Virus record (IMG/VR): IMGVR_UViG_3300032053_007431
Location: 1-29,918 of that record
Reading direction: 5' to 3' (one strand)
DNA: 29,918 nt
Origin: a virus
The position numbers were made by a program, and so were the translations under genes. Below, one piece after another: positions 7,389-15,968 of the stretch. Below the pieces are notes generated by a model, which searched no databases, had not been told where the DNA came from, and saw nothing but the letters and a program-made list of their open reading frames with translations. Each line of letters opens with the position of its first letter. The first letter of the stretch is position 1.

Positions 7389-9386
7389 ATGGCCGACGAA
7401 ACTCTGAACGCCAATGACGGAACCCTGAATGTTCGGGCAGGCTCGCTGGGCGGCACGTCGATGCGCTATCACGAGCTTGCGCTTCAGCGTTGGCTGAACC
7501 AACTATTCTACGTCCGTGAGGGTTACCCAGTCCCGGTGGTGTTTACGTCGCCGATGGACGCCTTCTCCTATTTCGCCCAGCTTTGGTCTGACTCCAACAA
7601 CCCTTTCGACTACCTGCTCAACCTCAAGGATGCCAACGGCACTCCGCTTTATGAGCCGCATCCTTCGCCGATTCGCTACCCGATAATTTCCGTTTATCGC
7701 AAGGGCTGGAAGTACCGGCAGTACCAGAACTTTTCGATTCATCGCTGGCGTCACATCAACTGGCCAACGGTCGCCAACGCTGGTACTGAGCGTTATGGCC
7801 CGGAGGCGCAGGGCTGGGATGTGACCAAGTGCCGCCTCGGCAACGTCACCACGTCGCGGATGCCGATGGCGTGGGACTACCGCTTTCAAGTAGACCATTT
7901 TTGCAACCGCCCGGACACGCAGGCATTCTTCATCGAGCAGTTGATGCAGGAGTTCTGGCGCACAGGCGGCACCGTTCCGCAGACGTGGGTCACGGTGCCC
8001 TACCCCGGCTGGGGCAATCGACGGGTGCGCCTTTACCTCGACGGCGACATTGAAAACTTGACCCCGGAGGAACCTGAGACGGGCAAGAACGTGGAGTTCC
8101 GCACGAGCTTCACCATCGTCGTCGAGGGCTTTGACGTTGACCTGAAGTACGAAATTTACCCGGCGCTTTGGAATCTGGTCATGCGCTTTGGCCCGGTGGC
8201 TCCCATCGAACTGGAGGACTGCTTCAACTTAACCAAGACCACGGACCTGCGGGTGACCGGCAGCAACACGACGCTGGACAGCAGGCCGAACGTGCCTTCG
8301 TGGGGCACTTGTCAGGAGGTTATCGAAGCGGCAGAGAGCGTGGCTTCCACACAGACGAACATTTACCTGACTTCGGCCAATGCTTCCTACACGGTCGAAA
8401 ACGGCCTGCCCATCGTCATCCCTCCGGTCAACACTTTTGGAGTGTTTACAATCGGTACGACGGTTCCGGTTTATCTCATCACCGGCCACGTCACAGAGAA
8501 TGGCACGGGCATGGATAATGTGCCGCTGACGATGACCGGAATCGGCACGACCTACACGGATGTCAACGGCAGCTACGGCATCAACGTGCTTGGACCTTTC
8601 AGCGGCGTGGCCCAGCCCGTCTGGTTTGGTGGCGCGTTCACTCCACCGTTCCGCACTTACACCGCGCTGGGCACCAATCAATCCGGGCAGGACTACGCCT
8701 TCACCGGCACAACGCCGCCGACCTATCTCATCTCCGGCGTGATGAGCAACAACTTGGTGCCATTCAGCACGGACATTGCCTTTGACAGCCTTGGAACGTT
8801 TACATCTGCTGCCGACGGCAGCTATGGCGTATTGGTGCCTTACCTGTACAGCGGCGTATCCACGCCACTCTCAACCGGGGGCGTTTGGACGCCTGATTCG
8901 CGCACCTACGTTCAGGTGGTCGCGGACACGCCCAATCAGAATTTCGACTTCGCGGGAGCCGCCGTCATGGCCTACGGCACCGATTACGCCAGTGCGAACG
9001 GTTCGTTCGTCTACGGGTCTGCCGACCTCTACGTTTACACGATGGCGGGCGCTTCCCACGTGGCTTTCCTAAGCGGCAGCGTGTTGGACGCGGCAGTGCC
9101 GGGCGGCACCTTCTACAGCTACGGGACCAATACCGTGTCGCTCTACAGTGGCACGCTGGCCGACACGATTGTTTACAGCTTCGGGACGGATTACGGCACG
9201 AACACCATCTCGCTTTACACGGGCACCCTGTTCGATACTTCGGTTAGCACCGGGACGACGATTGACGGCGGCACGAACTCGGTTTCCCTCGTGAATGGCA
9301 CGCTGGCCCTCCTGATGATTGAGTCGGGAACGCACTTTGCCCAGACAACCATCCAAGTCTCCTTCTTGAATGGAACACTAGCGTAG
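7389..9386 (+). CDS. Large adhesin-like virion protein with Ig/CarboxypepD-reg-like repeats
   Basis: This 665-residue protein has three parts. Residues 1-265 are a Trp/Tyr-rich domain I cannot name, presumably the virion-attachment part. Residues 361-440 and 445-523 are two tandem beta-sandwich repeats: both begin 'YLI(T/S)G', carry 'T...D..GSYG..V' and 'GG.(F/W)TP..RTY', and end in '(Y/F).F.G', like the carboxypeptidase-regulatory/transthyretin-like modules used in cell-surface and phage adhesins. Residues 580-665 hold four repeats about 25 residues apart with the core (V/I)S(L/F)xxGTL, suggesting a beta-helical or fibrous tip. A receptor-binding or tail-decorating role is inferred. The start is set by ATG 7389 and its TAGTTA motif. 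Confidence 0.72.
   Translation: MADETLNANDGTLNVRAGSLGGTSMRYHELALQRWLNQLFYVREGYPVPVVFTSPMDAFSYFAQLWSDSNNPFDYLLNLKDANGTPLYEPHPSPIRYPIISVYRKGWKYRQYQNFSIHRWRHINWPTVANAGTERYGPEAQGWDVTKCRLGNVTTSRMPMAWDYRFQVDHFCNRPDTQAFFIEQLMQEFWRTGGTVPQTWVTVPYPGWGNRRVRLYLDGDIENLTPEEPETGKNVEFRTSFTIVVEGFDVDLKYEIYPALWNLVMRFGPVAPIELEDCFNLTKTTDLRVTGSNTTLDSRPNVPSWGTCQEVIEAAESVASTQTNIYLTSANASYTVENGLPIVIPPVNTFGVFTIGTTVPVYLITGHVTENGTGMDNVPLTMTGIGTTYTDVNGSYGINVLGPFSGVAQPVWFGGAFTPPFRTYTALGTNQSGQDYAFTGTTPPTYLISGVMSNNLVPFSTDIAFDSLGTFTSAADGSYGVLVPYLYSGVSTPLSTGGVWTPDSRTYVQVVADTPNQNFDFAGAAVMAYGTDYASANGSFVYGSADLYVYTMAGASHVAFLSGSVLDAAVPGGTFYSYGTNTVSLYSGTLADTIVYSFGTDYGTNTISLYTGTLFDTSVSTGTTIDGGTNSVSLVNGTLALLMIESGTHFAQTTIQVSFLNGTLA
9132..9380 (+). 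repeat. Four coding repeats of about 75 nt at the 3' end of the adhesin-like gene
   Basis: Residues 582-590, 606-614, 631-639 and 656-664 share the pattern (V/I)S(L/F)xxGTL, spaced 24-25 residues apart. The fourth copy is the most diverged. The repeat ends at the C-terminus, as if the tip grows or shrinks by repeat number. Confidence 0.6.
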
Positions 9387-9389
9387 TTA
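9384..9389 (+). promoter_or_regulatory. TAGTTA start-proximal motif (gene at 9395)
   Basis: GCGTAGTTATAGCG precedes ATG 9395, with five nucleotides between hexamer and start. As at 6999, its TAG doubles as the stop codon of the upstream gene. Confidence 0.5.
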
Positions 9390-9394
9390 TAGCG

Positions 9395-10612
9395 ATGAGC
9401 ACGTATCAACTGCATCAAACGGCACGCGGGCTTTACAAGGTCGCGGTCGTTGACGCCGCCACCAAAGAAGTTGTTTGGGAACAGAAAGAATGGGGTAAAA
9501 ACCTCATCCTGAACAACGGCATGGACGCTGTGGCTGTTCGCTACTGGGCCACCTGCATGAGCTACGCTGTTGCGGGCACCGGCATCATTCCCACCGCCAT
9601 TTCGTCAGCAGAAGTCACGGCATCGCAAGCGGGCAGCACCGTGAGCGCCACGGTTGGCAGCTACACGTTCTCCAGTGGCGACATCGGGAACATGATAAAA
9701 TGGGACGTGGGCGGCGAGGAAGCTCGCATCACCGGCTACACGAATCCGCAGTCGGTCACGGTCACGCCTGCTCAGTCGGTGGGCAGTGGAACGTTCGTGG
9801 TCTACCAGACCAATCAGACCGGCATGGCCACCGAGGTCAAACGCACGACCACTTATCTCCCCAATGCACCGTATTGCCAGACCTCAGTGGATACTTCCAC
9901 GGGCGTTGTGGCCATGCGCCGTACCTACGATTTTTCAGCAGAAGTAATTCAGCGCAATTACACCGAAGTTGGTGCGTGCTGGAATCAAACCGCTTTTACC
10001 GGCAATACGACTTTTTCGCGCATTCTGCTTCCGCTGGCGGTGACCGTGAATCCCGGTCAGCAGTTGCGCTTTGTATACGAACTCCAAATTATGGTCGGGC
10101 CTATCACCCCGGTCAGCTTTAGCGCGGCGGTGTCTGGCTGGCCGGTGCTGCCGTCTGTAAACACCAACGCCACTCAGCAGCTTGAGCATCACGGTTTGCA
10201 GATGGTAAGCGCAACAGGGTCACCTACCAACGGTACGGGTGGTTTTACCAACGAACCTTCGGAAATCAGCATTTACGGCGGGTACATGTTCGTCTCGCCC
10301 AATTCCACAGCTTTTCAGGCATTCGACACATCGACTGACCGGCGAACGACGGGTTACGATGTCAATGCGATGAGCCTGCTGCCTTACACGCCGCTGAGTT
10401 TCACGTTGGACAAGACAGCAACCTTTACCGTTGCCCAGTTGAACCGCACGGATTTGAGGACGGTTGGAATCACGGCCAACTATTCCGGTTTGAATTTGAA
10501 TGCAGCAGTCGCCAATGGGCTGGTGGTCCTGTTTGCCCAGTCTCAATCCAAGAACAATACCCAGACGCTCACTTTCATCTTCCGGTTCACTTGGGGCCGG
10601 ACGCTGGCTTGA
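9395..10612 (+). CDS. Fibre- or tail-appendage-like virion protein
   Basis: This 405-residue protein is rich in Thr, Ser, Asn, Val and Gly and lacks charged clusters, as expected of an extracellular beta-rich fibre. Its start resembles the protein at 14013: both have 'N-L-x-x-(N/D)-N-G' followed by a 'V/A..GTG..(P)T' stretch, here NLILNNGMDAVAVRY then AVAGTGIIPTA. Such 'NLi.d.G' openings are common in small phage tail-tip and appendage proteins. Residues 70-130 form a repetitive Thr/Val beta segment. It sits directly before the tail sheath. Receptor binding or tail decoration is inferred; no enzyme motif is visible. Confidence 0.62.
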   Translation: MSTYQLHQTARGLYKVAVVDAATKEVVWEQKEWGKNLILNNGMDAVAVRYWATCMSYAVAGTGIIPTAISSAEVTASQAGSTVSATVGSYTFSSGDIGNMIKWDVGGEEARITGYTNPQSVTVTPAQSVGSGTFVVYQTNQTGMATEVKRTTTYLPNAPYCQTSVDTSTGVVAMRRTYDFSAEVIQRNYTEVGACWNQTAFTGNTTFSRILLPLAVTVNPGQQLRFVYELQIMVGPITPVSFSAAVSGWPVLPSVNTNATQQLEHHGLQMVSATGSPTNGTGGFTNEPSEISIYGGYMFVSPNSTAFQAFDTSTDRRTTGYDVNAMSLLPYTPLSFTLDKTATFTVAQLNRTDLRTVGITANYSGLNLNAAVANGLVVLFAQSQSKNNTQTLTFIFRFTWGRTLA

Positions 10613-10655
10613 GTTGTAGACAAATGTGTTCCAAGTGACCGAATCACGAACCGAG

Positions 10656-10661
10656 TAGTTA
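10656..10661 (+). promoter_or_regulatory. TAGTTA motif upstream of the tail sheath gene
   Basis: GAGTAGTTAAAGGC lies 15 nt before ATG 10677, the longest spacing in the set. It sits in a 64-nt intergenic gap that also holds a TGTAGACA copy (10615-10622). This gap is the likeliest place for a promoter of the sheath-tube unit. Confidence 0.5.
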
Positions 10662-10676
10662 AAGGCAAAGAAAGAT

Positions 10677-12983
10677 ATGGCAACGATTACTGCGAAAACT
10701 TTTCCGGGCGTATACGCGCAGATTATCGACCGGAGCTTCCTCCCGGCTCAAACGAGCCGATTTAAGCCCGGCCTGATTGGCGTAGCGAGCAAAGGACCGT
10801 TCAACACGCCGGTCGCCATCGCGTCGCTTCAGGAGTTCGTGCGGAACTTCGGCAATCCCATCACCACCACGTACTCGACCACGGGCGACACATCTGCGGT
10901 CAAGCCCGGCGAAGTCACGCCGGTTGGCTTTGGCTACTTTTTGGCCGACGCCGTGGGCATTCTGGCTGACCTCACCGACAGCATCACTGTCGTCCGCGTG
11001 GGCAACCAGTACAATGCCATGCCGACACCGACTGCGGATGGCACTGCGGGGAGCACCAAGGTTATCACGTCCGGGACCAACAGCGATTTCGTTAAGTGGA
11101 TGAAGCAGCAGGGTGCTCAGGTTTATGTCACGGTAAGCGACCCACCCAAGCACAGCAGCGTCAACCTCCCGGTGACCAGTGCGCTTCTGGGCATGGATGG
11201 CATTGGAACGCTCACCGTCAGCACGCCCCTATCGGACACCTACAACGGTGCGACCATCAGCTACAGCAACTATCCGAATGCTGCGTGGAACTCTGAGAGC
11301 GTCATTTACGGTTACGGCTACGACGACATCACGGCCAGCATCGGCAAAGTTTACGGTGACGGCAACACCATCGGGGTGAAGGGCGGGTTTGCTTTCAACA
11401 TCCAGTACGGGTCGGAGACGCTGGACACCCAGAGCCTCTACGCCATCACGGACTCAGGTTCTCAGGCCAATCCGACCTACGAGTTCCGTATCAGTCAGGT
11501 GGCTGGCAACACGATTTACATGGTGCCGACGGACAACACCCAAGTCGGCTATCAATCGGTGCCTCTAGGCGACAACTACGACGACGGCAAGCTCTGGAAA
11601 GTTACGTCTCGTCCGGCGTTCTTGGTCGTTTCAGCGGTCACGGCAGGTATCTGGGCCAATGGCGCGGTGGCCAGCCAAGGTCTCTACGTCGTGGTCAAGC
11701 CCGGTTCGACTTCCGGCACCAAGAAGCTCGAAGTTTATTGGAACTCCGGCATCGTCGAGACCTTCGACAGTCTTTCGGCCAATCCGACCAGCCCGAACTT
11801 CTATACCACGCGCATCAATGGTCTGAGCGGTTACATCAAGATTGACCACGTGTTCGCGGACTACAGCACCAGCGCCTCTCTCACGCTGGCGCAGGCCGGA
11901 ACACACGCAGCCAACACGGTCAGTCCGTGGGATTCTGCTTACTACGGCAGCACCGCAACAACGCCTTACTACGCGCTGCCGTTCGGAGCCGTGAACGCAG
12001 GCTGGCTTTACCAGAGCGTTTCGACGGTCATCGACACCGGCTGTCAGTTCGTCAGCGGGTTGAACGGTGAGAACGCGCAGGCAAGCGACTTCGTGGGCGC
12101 AGTGCTGGGCGATGACTCGGTGACCGGCCTGAAGTGCTTCGACGACCCGGACAACGTGGACGTGAACATGCTGGCCGCGCCGATGGACGACATTCCCATC
12201 AGCGTCATGCAGGAACTTCGCCGGGTGGCCAAGAAGATTAACGCCATGTCGCTGGCCGATGTGCCCGCCGGGCTGAACATCTGGGATGCCATCGACTGGC
12301 ACAACGGCGCGGGCAAGTTTCGTGGCCGTGGCCGCATTGACGACCCGAACATTGCGGTGTTCTGGAACTGGTTCACCCTTACCAGCCCTTACGATGGTCT
12401 GGCCAAGATGGTGCCGCCGACGCTGGGTGCCCTGCGCTGCATGGCCGCCACGTGGGAGCGCGAAAAGCCGTGGTTTGCGGCTGCCGGTATGATTCGCGGT
12501 CAGATTCCAGAAGCTCTCGCTGTTGAGTGGGACCGCATCTCCGAGGACGCCAAGCAGGCGATGTACGGCAACGGGAACTCCATCAACCCGATTTGGAAAA
12601 CCAACGGGCAGTTCCTCCTGTGGGGCGACCGCACGTTGCAGCGGTCGGAAAGCAAGCTCACCGCCATCCACTCGGTCAACCTCGTCAACTGGATTGTCAA
12701 CGGTCTGTCGGACCTTGGCCGCCAGTTCGTGTTCGACCCGAACGACAACGAACTCCTGCTGCACATCCAACTCTCGTTCTCCGAGTTTCTGGACAAAATC
12801 CAGAACGAGCGCGGTCTGGAGCAGTACGAACTCGTCGTAGACGAGCGGAACAACACAGCGGAGACCCGGAACAACCGGTCGGTCGTTGTTGATTTGGCCG
12901 TCGTCCCGGTGGACGTGATGGAACGCCTCTATTTGAACGTCACAGTGCGCGAGAGCGGTGCAATCCTGAACAGCGTAACATAA
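10677..12983 (+). CDS. Contractile tail sheath protein
   Basis: This 768-residue protein builds the contractile outer tail. The N-terminus carries the sheath hallmark 'FPGVYAQIIDRSF.P' near residues 9-22, then a 'GLIGVASKGPFNTPV' strand and 'SLQEFVRNFG'. The C-terminal third carries the conserved sheath core: 'WEREKPWFAAAG' near 598-609, 'INPIWKTNGQFLLWGDRTLQ', and 'NWIVNGLSDLGRQFVFDPND', ending in the strand that swaps with neighbouring subunits. The middle (about 130-480) is a variable, Gly/Ser/Thr-rich surface insertion. It is longer than T4 gp18 (659 residues). The tube gene follows after six nucleotides, the usual sheath-tube order. Confidence 0.95.
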   Translation: MATITAKTFPGVYAQIIDRSFLPAQTSRFKPGLIGVASKGPFNTPVAIASLQEFVRNFGNPITTTYSTTGDTSAVKPGEVTPVGFGYFLADAVGILADLTDSITVVRVGNQYNAMPTPTADGTAGSTKVITSGTNSDFVKWMKQQGAQVYVTVSDPPKHSSVNLPVTSALLGMDGIGTLTVSTPLSDTYNGATISYSNYPNAAWNSESVIYGYGYDDITASIGKVYGDGNTIGVKGGFAFNIQYGSETLDTQSLYAITDSGSQANPTYEFRISQVAGNTIYMVPTDNTQVGYQSVPLGDNYDDGKLWKVTSRPAFLVVSAVTAGIWANGAVASQGLYVVVKPGSTSGTKKLEVYWNSGIVETFDSLSANPTSPNFYTTRINGLSGYIKIDHVFADYSTSASLTLAQAGTHAANTVSPWDSAYYGSTATTPYYALPFGAVNAGWLYQSVSTVIDTGCQFVSGLNGENAQASDFVGAVLGDDSVTGLKCFDDPDNVDVNMLAAPMDDIPISVMQELRRVAKKINAMSLADVPAGLNIWDAIDWHNGAGKFRGRGRIDDPNIAVFWNWFTLTSPYDGLAKMVPPTLGALRCMAATWEREKPWFAAAGMIRGQIPEALAVEWDRISEDAKQAMYGNGNSINPIWKTNGQFLLWGDRTLQRSESKLTAIHSVNLVNWIVNGLSDLGRQFVFDPNDNELLLHIQLSFSEFLDKIQNERGLEQYELVVDERNNTAETRNNRSVVVDLAVVPVDVMERLYLNVTVRESGAILNSVT

Positions 12984-12989
12984 CGACTT

Positions 12990-13607
12990 ATGCCAACGAG
13001 AATGAACTTCAAGAATACCTTCGGTGCGTCAACCGACGCCGAGGGTATTGACCTGCAACGTGTCGATTTGTGGAAGGTGACCCTCACCTTTCCAGCCGGA
13101 GTCGGCATCAAGTGGACGGACGAGGTTGAGTTCGCGCTGGAGAAGTTTCCGTTCCCGGAACGCAGCCGCGAAATGATTGAGGTCAAGTACATGCAGCAGA
13201 CGAACTATCTCATCGGCAAGGATATGCCTACTCCTGCCATTGAGATTCCCGTCCGCTACGCTTTCCAAGCCCTCACTGCCGAGGCGCTGGAGAAGTGGTA
13301 CTACCTCGTCTCCAACCCGCAGACCGGCGGCGTGGGCCTCACCAGTTCCCTCAAGGCCAAGGGCACGATGCGCTGGATGGTGCCGGACATGAATCGTCAG
13401 CGCCAAGACCTCGTGAAGAATCCGCCCGTCACCAACAGTCTGGCTACGGGCCTGCAATACGCGCTGGAAGGCTGCATCATCAAGGGTCTCCGGTTCACCG
13501 ACGCTGACATGACTCAGAGCGGCTACGTCAACCTGTTGTTCGGCCTCCAGATTGACCGTTATTACCCGGTGGATGTCTCGAACATGAAGGTCTCGGTCTC
13601 GCCGTAA
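12990..13607 (+). CDS. Tail tube protein (T4 gp19-like)
   Basis: This 205-residue protein follows the sheath, as tube genes do, and has the tube fold pattern: an N-terminal arm, 'R.DLWKVTLTFP' strand (near 24-35), a central 'ALTAEALEKWYYLV' helix, and a C-terminal 'LEGCIIKGLRFTD...YVNLLFGLQIDRY' strand pair. It forms the inner channel through which DNA passes. The tube-like protein at 20184 is a paralogue with a similar N-terminus. No Shine-Dalgarno precedes the ATG. The length is in the usual range of 150-210 residues. Confidence 0.88.
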   Translation: MPTRMNFKNTFGASTDAEGIDLQRVDLWKVTLTFPAGVGIKWTDEVEFALEKFPFPERSREMIEVKYMQQTNYLIGKDMPTPAIEIPVRYAFQALTAEALEKWYYLVSNPQTGGVGLTSSLKAKGTMRWMVPDMNRQRQDLVKNPPVTNSLATGLQYALEGCIIKGLRFTDADMTQSGYVNLLFGLQIDRYYPVDVSNMKVSVSP

Positions 13608-14023
13608 TGGACCCACTGTTTCAAATCGACGATGAAGTTGGCCTCGAAGCTCCGCCCGTGGGCGAGCTTGGGCCGGGGGAGGCTTTGGGCGCTCCAATGC
13701 CCGCTCCTGCGGCTCAGCCAACCACCGTCCTTCTTGTGTGCCCGAACTGTGGCTGCAAAGAATGCAGCGGTGATGGCGGTCAAGACCCAGCAGTGCAGAT
13801 GGCAGATGAGGCCAGTGTGGTCACCTGCCCGGTCTGTCAGTCCCAATTTGAACCTCCGTGCGAACAGCCCGGCGCTGGTGCAGAAATTGCACTTCCGATG
13901 GAGTCCAGCGTTCATCGCATCCTTGGCCGGGTGTTCGAGCGCCATGTCCGTCGTCACGCTCATGCAGTGAAGCGTACGGCTCATCGCACAGAGCTACCAG
14001 AATTACCCGGCAATGCGTCCTAA
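13607..14023 (+). CDS. Small Cys-rich, zinc-ribbon-like protein
   Basis: The ATG overlaps the tube TAA by one nucleotide, so it is coupled to the tube. The 138-residue product has a Pro/Ala-rich first 40 residues, then CPNCGCKEC at 45-53 and CPVC at 74-77 with another Cys at 85. Two knuckles separated by about 20 residues would form a zinc ribbon. The C-terminal 50 residues are His/Arg-rich. Its last codons overlap the next gene by 11 nt. In T4-like phages a chaperone or assembly gene often sits near the tube, but I cannot equate it to any known one. Confidence 0.6.
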   Translation: MDPLFQIDDEVGLEAPPVGELGPGEALGAPMPAPAAQPTTVLLVCPNCGCKECSGDGGQDPAVQMADEASVVTCPVCQSQFEPPCEQPGAGAEIALPMESSVHRILGRVFERHVRRHAHAVKRTAHRTELPELPGNAS

Positions 14024-14546
14024 AGGCTTAGTCACCATCTCGAAAATCACGCTCGCGGACGGCAAGCAGTTGTCCACCCAGCAGGCGATTGATTACGGTT
14101 GGATTTGTCAGCCGGTGGGCCGCCAGCCCGGTGGTTGGGGTCTGGAGCGCCATGAAGTGCCGCTGGGCCAAAACCTGTTTGTAGACAATGGCCGCCAGTT
14201 GGTCGCCTACGCCTTCGGCTTCCGCGCTCCCATCCAGAATTTCGTCTGCCAGAACTTCGGTGTCGGCACCGGGGTCACGACCGCTCGTGTGACTGATGTC
14301 GCGTTGGAAGCCCCTATCACACTTACCACGGGCCTCACCAAGCCAATCGACACGGTGGACTTCCTCTCGGCCTTCGTGGTGCGCGTGGCCTTCACCTTGG
14401 GCTTGTCTGACGCCAATGGCTACGTCATCTCGGAGATGGGCTTGTTCTCCGGCAACAACTCGCTGATGGCCCGTAAAATCCGGGCGGTCAGCATCAACAA
14501 GAACTCGGAATTTGCGCCCACGCTCACGTGGCGGTTGCGCTTCTAA
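14013..14546 (+). CDS. Small tail-appendage-like virion protein
   Basis: This 177-residue protein has 'NLFVDNGRQLVAYAFGF' followed by 'QNFGVGTGVTTARVTDVALEAPI' (about 50-95). This resembles the N-terminal region of the 9395 protein and the 'lv..G......i.vG.G....' pattern of many phage fibre or appendage subunits. The rest is beta-rich and ends 'FAPTLTWRLRF'; the 9395 protein also ends with aromatic 'FIFRFTWGRTLA'. Both share the 'T.T(F/W)..R.(R/T)' ending, suggesting a common fold. A decoration or fibre-tip role is inferred. It starts inside the previous gene. Confidence 0.6.
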   Translation: MRPKGLVTISKITLADGKQLSTQQAIDYGWICQPVGRQPGGWGLERHEVPLGQNLFVDNGRQLVAYAFGFRAPIQNFVCQNFGVGTGVTTARVTDVALEAPITLTTGLTKPIDTVDFLSAFVVRVAFTLGLSDANGYVISEMGLFSGNNSLMARKIRAVSINKNSEFAPTLTWRLRF

Positions 14547-14549
14547 TTT

Positions 14550-14903
14550 ATGTACATTCAAGTCACTGATTCGCAGGTGGTCTCCGAGGTCGTCAGCACG
14601 CTCTGGAGCACCATCCAGCAGGGACCGGTCAACGCGATGGTCATCATCAAGAACTCCGGCGTGAATACGATGAACTACCGCTTTCAGGAGTTCAACGGCA
14701 CGGCTTGGGTGGACCTCGGCACCAGCGGCAGCGACTTTTACAATACGCTTTCGGTGAACGAAGTGAAGCTCATTAAATTGGTCAGCAGCTACCCGCAGGT
14801 CCAGATGGTGGGCAATGCCAGCGGCGGCGCGTTCCTTGAATTTGCCGTGACCCGTTACTCGAACCGTGCGTCCGGCGGCCCGATTCCTATCTTGACCCTG
14901 TAG
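14550..14903 (+). CDS. Small beta-rich virion protein
   Basis: The 117-residue product begins three nucleotides after the previous TAA. It alternates hydrophobic and polar residues throughout ('NAMVIIKNSGVNTMNYRFQEFNG...', then 'GGAFLEFAVTRYS'), as in small beta-sandwich decoration or fibre subunits. No Cys, membrane segment or enzyme motif is visible. It is the last gene before a rho-independent terminator, so it ends the sheath-tube-appendage operon. Confidence 0.58.
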   Translation: MYIQVTDSQVVSEVVSTLWSTIQQGPVNAMVIIKNSGVNTMNYRFQEFNGTAWVDLGTSGSDFYNTLSVNEVKLIKLVSSYPQVQMVGNASGGAFLEFAVTRYSNRASGGPIPILTL

Positions 14904-14926
14904 CCCCTTGGTGCGCCCCCTCCCGG

Positions 14927-14959
14927 AAGGCCGGTCGTATAGCGGCGACCGGCCTTTTT
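14927..14959 (+). terminator. Rho-independent terminator ending the main virion block
   Basis: An 11-bp GC-rich stem (14927-14937 with 14946-14956) has an eight-nucleotide loop and is followed by a T5 tract ending at 14959. It lies 24 nt after the last + strand gene, and its 3' end overlaps the stop of the convergent exonuclease gene. For the minus strand the tract is not T-rich, so it mainly terminates + strand transcription. Confidence 0.85.
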
Positions 14960-15797
14960 ATTGGAAATCGTTCCCGCTGGCGGCGTCGTAGAGGTAGCGC
15001 AACTCGCGCAGGCGGTTCAACACTTCCGGCATTTCCAGAGCCGCCACGTCCGCATCGCTGCCAAAGACCAGTGGCGCGGGCTTGGGCAGCTTGATGCTGG
15101 TGGTCAGCAGCGTACGTTCCAGCGAGCCGTAGAACTGTTCGCGCTGTTCCTCGTTCATGTTGTTCTCCAGTGCGCCAAGGCAGTCATCAAAGGTCATGTC
15201 CTTGGTGATACACTTGAACAACTTCTTCACCTTCTCTTTGCCCCAGCCGCGCACGCCCGGTATGCAGTCCACGCTGTCCCCTTGGATGGCCAGCGCCATC
15301 GCAATTTGACAGGGCTTTTTTACGTGGAACTTGTTGCAGACGAAGGTCTCGCTCAGCACGCATTTTTCGTTCAGGCTGTAGTAGGCCACGTTTTTGTCTA
15401 CAAGTTGCATCAGGTCTTTGTCCCCGGATGCGACCACGAGGTTGGTCTTGGGACCGGCATTGTAAACAGCCGAGGCAACCAAGTCGTCGCCTTCAAACTT
15501 TTCAAGCTCGACGTTGGCGGTGCCTATCAGGAGGGCAAACAGTTCCTTGGCGATGTCCCGAAAGTCGTAGTATTCCTGCGGCTTGGGTTCGCGGTGCTTG
15601 GACTCGTGAGGGCCACCATCCCAGCAAAACATGGTGCGGTCAAAGGTCGTGCCTATCTGGCTCGTGACCGGGTTGAGCAGGCTCAGAATGGTGACGGCGG
15701 CCAAGCGAAGCGTTTGCTCAGGCTCCGGGCCTATCTTCTGCGCGGCGTACCATGACCGGGCATACAGGGAGTTAGCGTCTACAATTAAGTCGGTCAT
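14958..15797 (-). CDS. 5'-3' exonuclease, FEN / RNase H family
   Basis: This 279-residue enzyme matches the N-terminal exonuclease of DNA polymerase I and phage FEN proteins, which remove RNA primers and 5' flaps. Metal-binding acidic residues are in order: D7 in LIVDANS, D60 in CWDGG, E102/D104/D105 in FEGDD, D126/D128 in SGDKDL, and D174/D177 in GDSVD. A helix-hairpin-helix DNA-binding turn (IPGVRGWGKEKV, 179-190) follows the last pair. The length is near the phage FEN norm. It starts within the previous gene's stop (ATGA), so it is coupled to the 45-residue protein. Confidence 0.92.
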   Translation of the reverse strand: MTDLIVDANSLYARSWYAAQKIGPEPEQTLRLAAVTILSLLNPVTSQIGTTFDRTMFCWDGGPHESKHREPKPQEYYDFRDIAKELFALLIGTANVELEKFEGDDLVASAVYNAGPKTNLVVASGDKDLMQLVDKNVAYYSLNEKCVLSETFVCNKFHVKKPCQIAMALAIQGDSVDCIPGVRGWGKEKVKKLFKCITKDMTFDDCLGALENNMNEEQREQFYGSLERTLLTTSIKLPKPAPLVFGSDADVAALEMPEVLNRLRELRYLYDAASGNDFQ

Positions 15798-15931
15798 CGG
15801 GGGTGTTGAGCGCGTTCATTATCTTCCTGTACACGCTCGTTCCGCCATTCGACAATCTTTTTCAGCATGTCGTCCGGCACATTTTCCAAATTGAACACCA
15901 TGCCCTTATCGTCCCACGCCAGAGTGAACAT
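15794..15931 (-). CDS. 45-residue unknown protein upstream of the exonuclease
   Basis: This short frame from ATG 15931 stays open to a TGA that overlaps the exonuclease start by four nucleotides, a common coupled arrangement. The product begins MFTLAWDDKGMVFNLENVP and ends in a charged helix. It has no recognisable domain. The frame is open upstream of the ATG back into the neighbouring gene, so a longer start is possible but no better start codon was seen. Reality is supported by the overlap and by coding-like composition. Confidence 0.5.
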   Translation of the reverse strand: MFTLAWDDKGMVFNLENVPDDMLKKIVEWRNERVQEDNERAQHPR

Positions 15932-15968
15932 GGTGAAGTATCGCGCCTCTCGGTTGGCTAAAGAGGCT

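Noticed and set aside
11631-12770. Long minus-strand frame of 379 codons over the sheath gene
   Set aside because: The sheath on the opposite strand is certain, and this frame reads as a His/Val/Arg-rich shadow.
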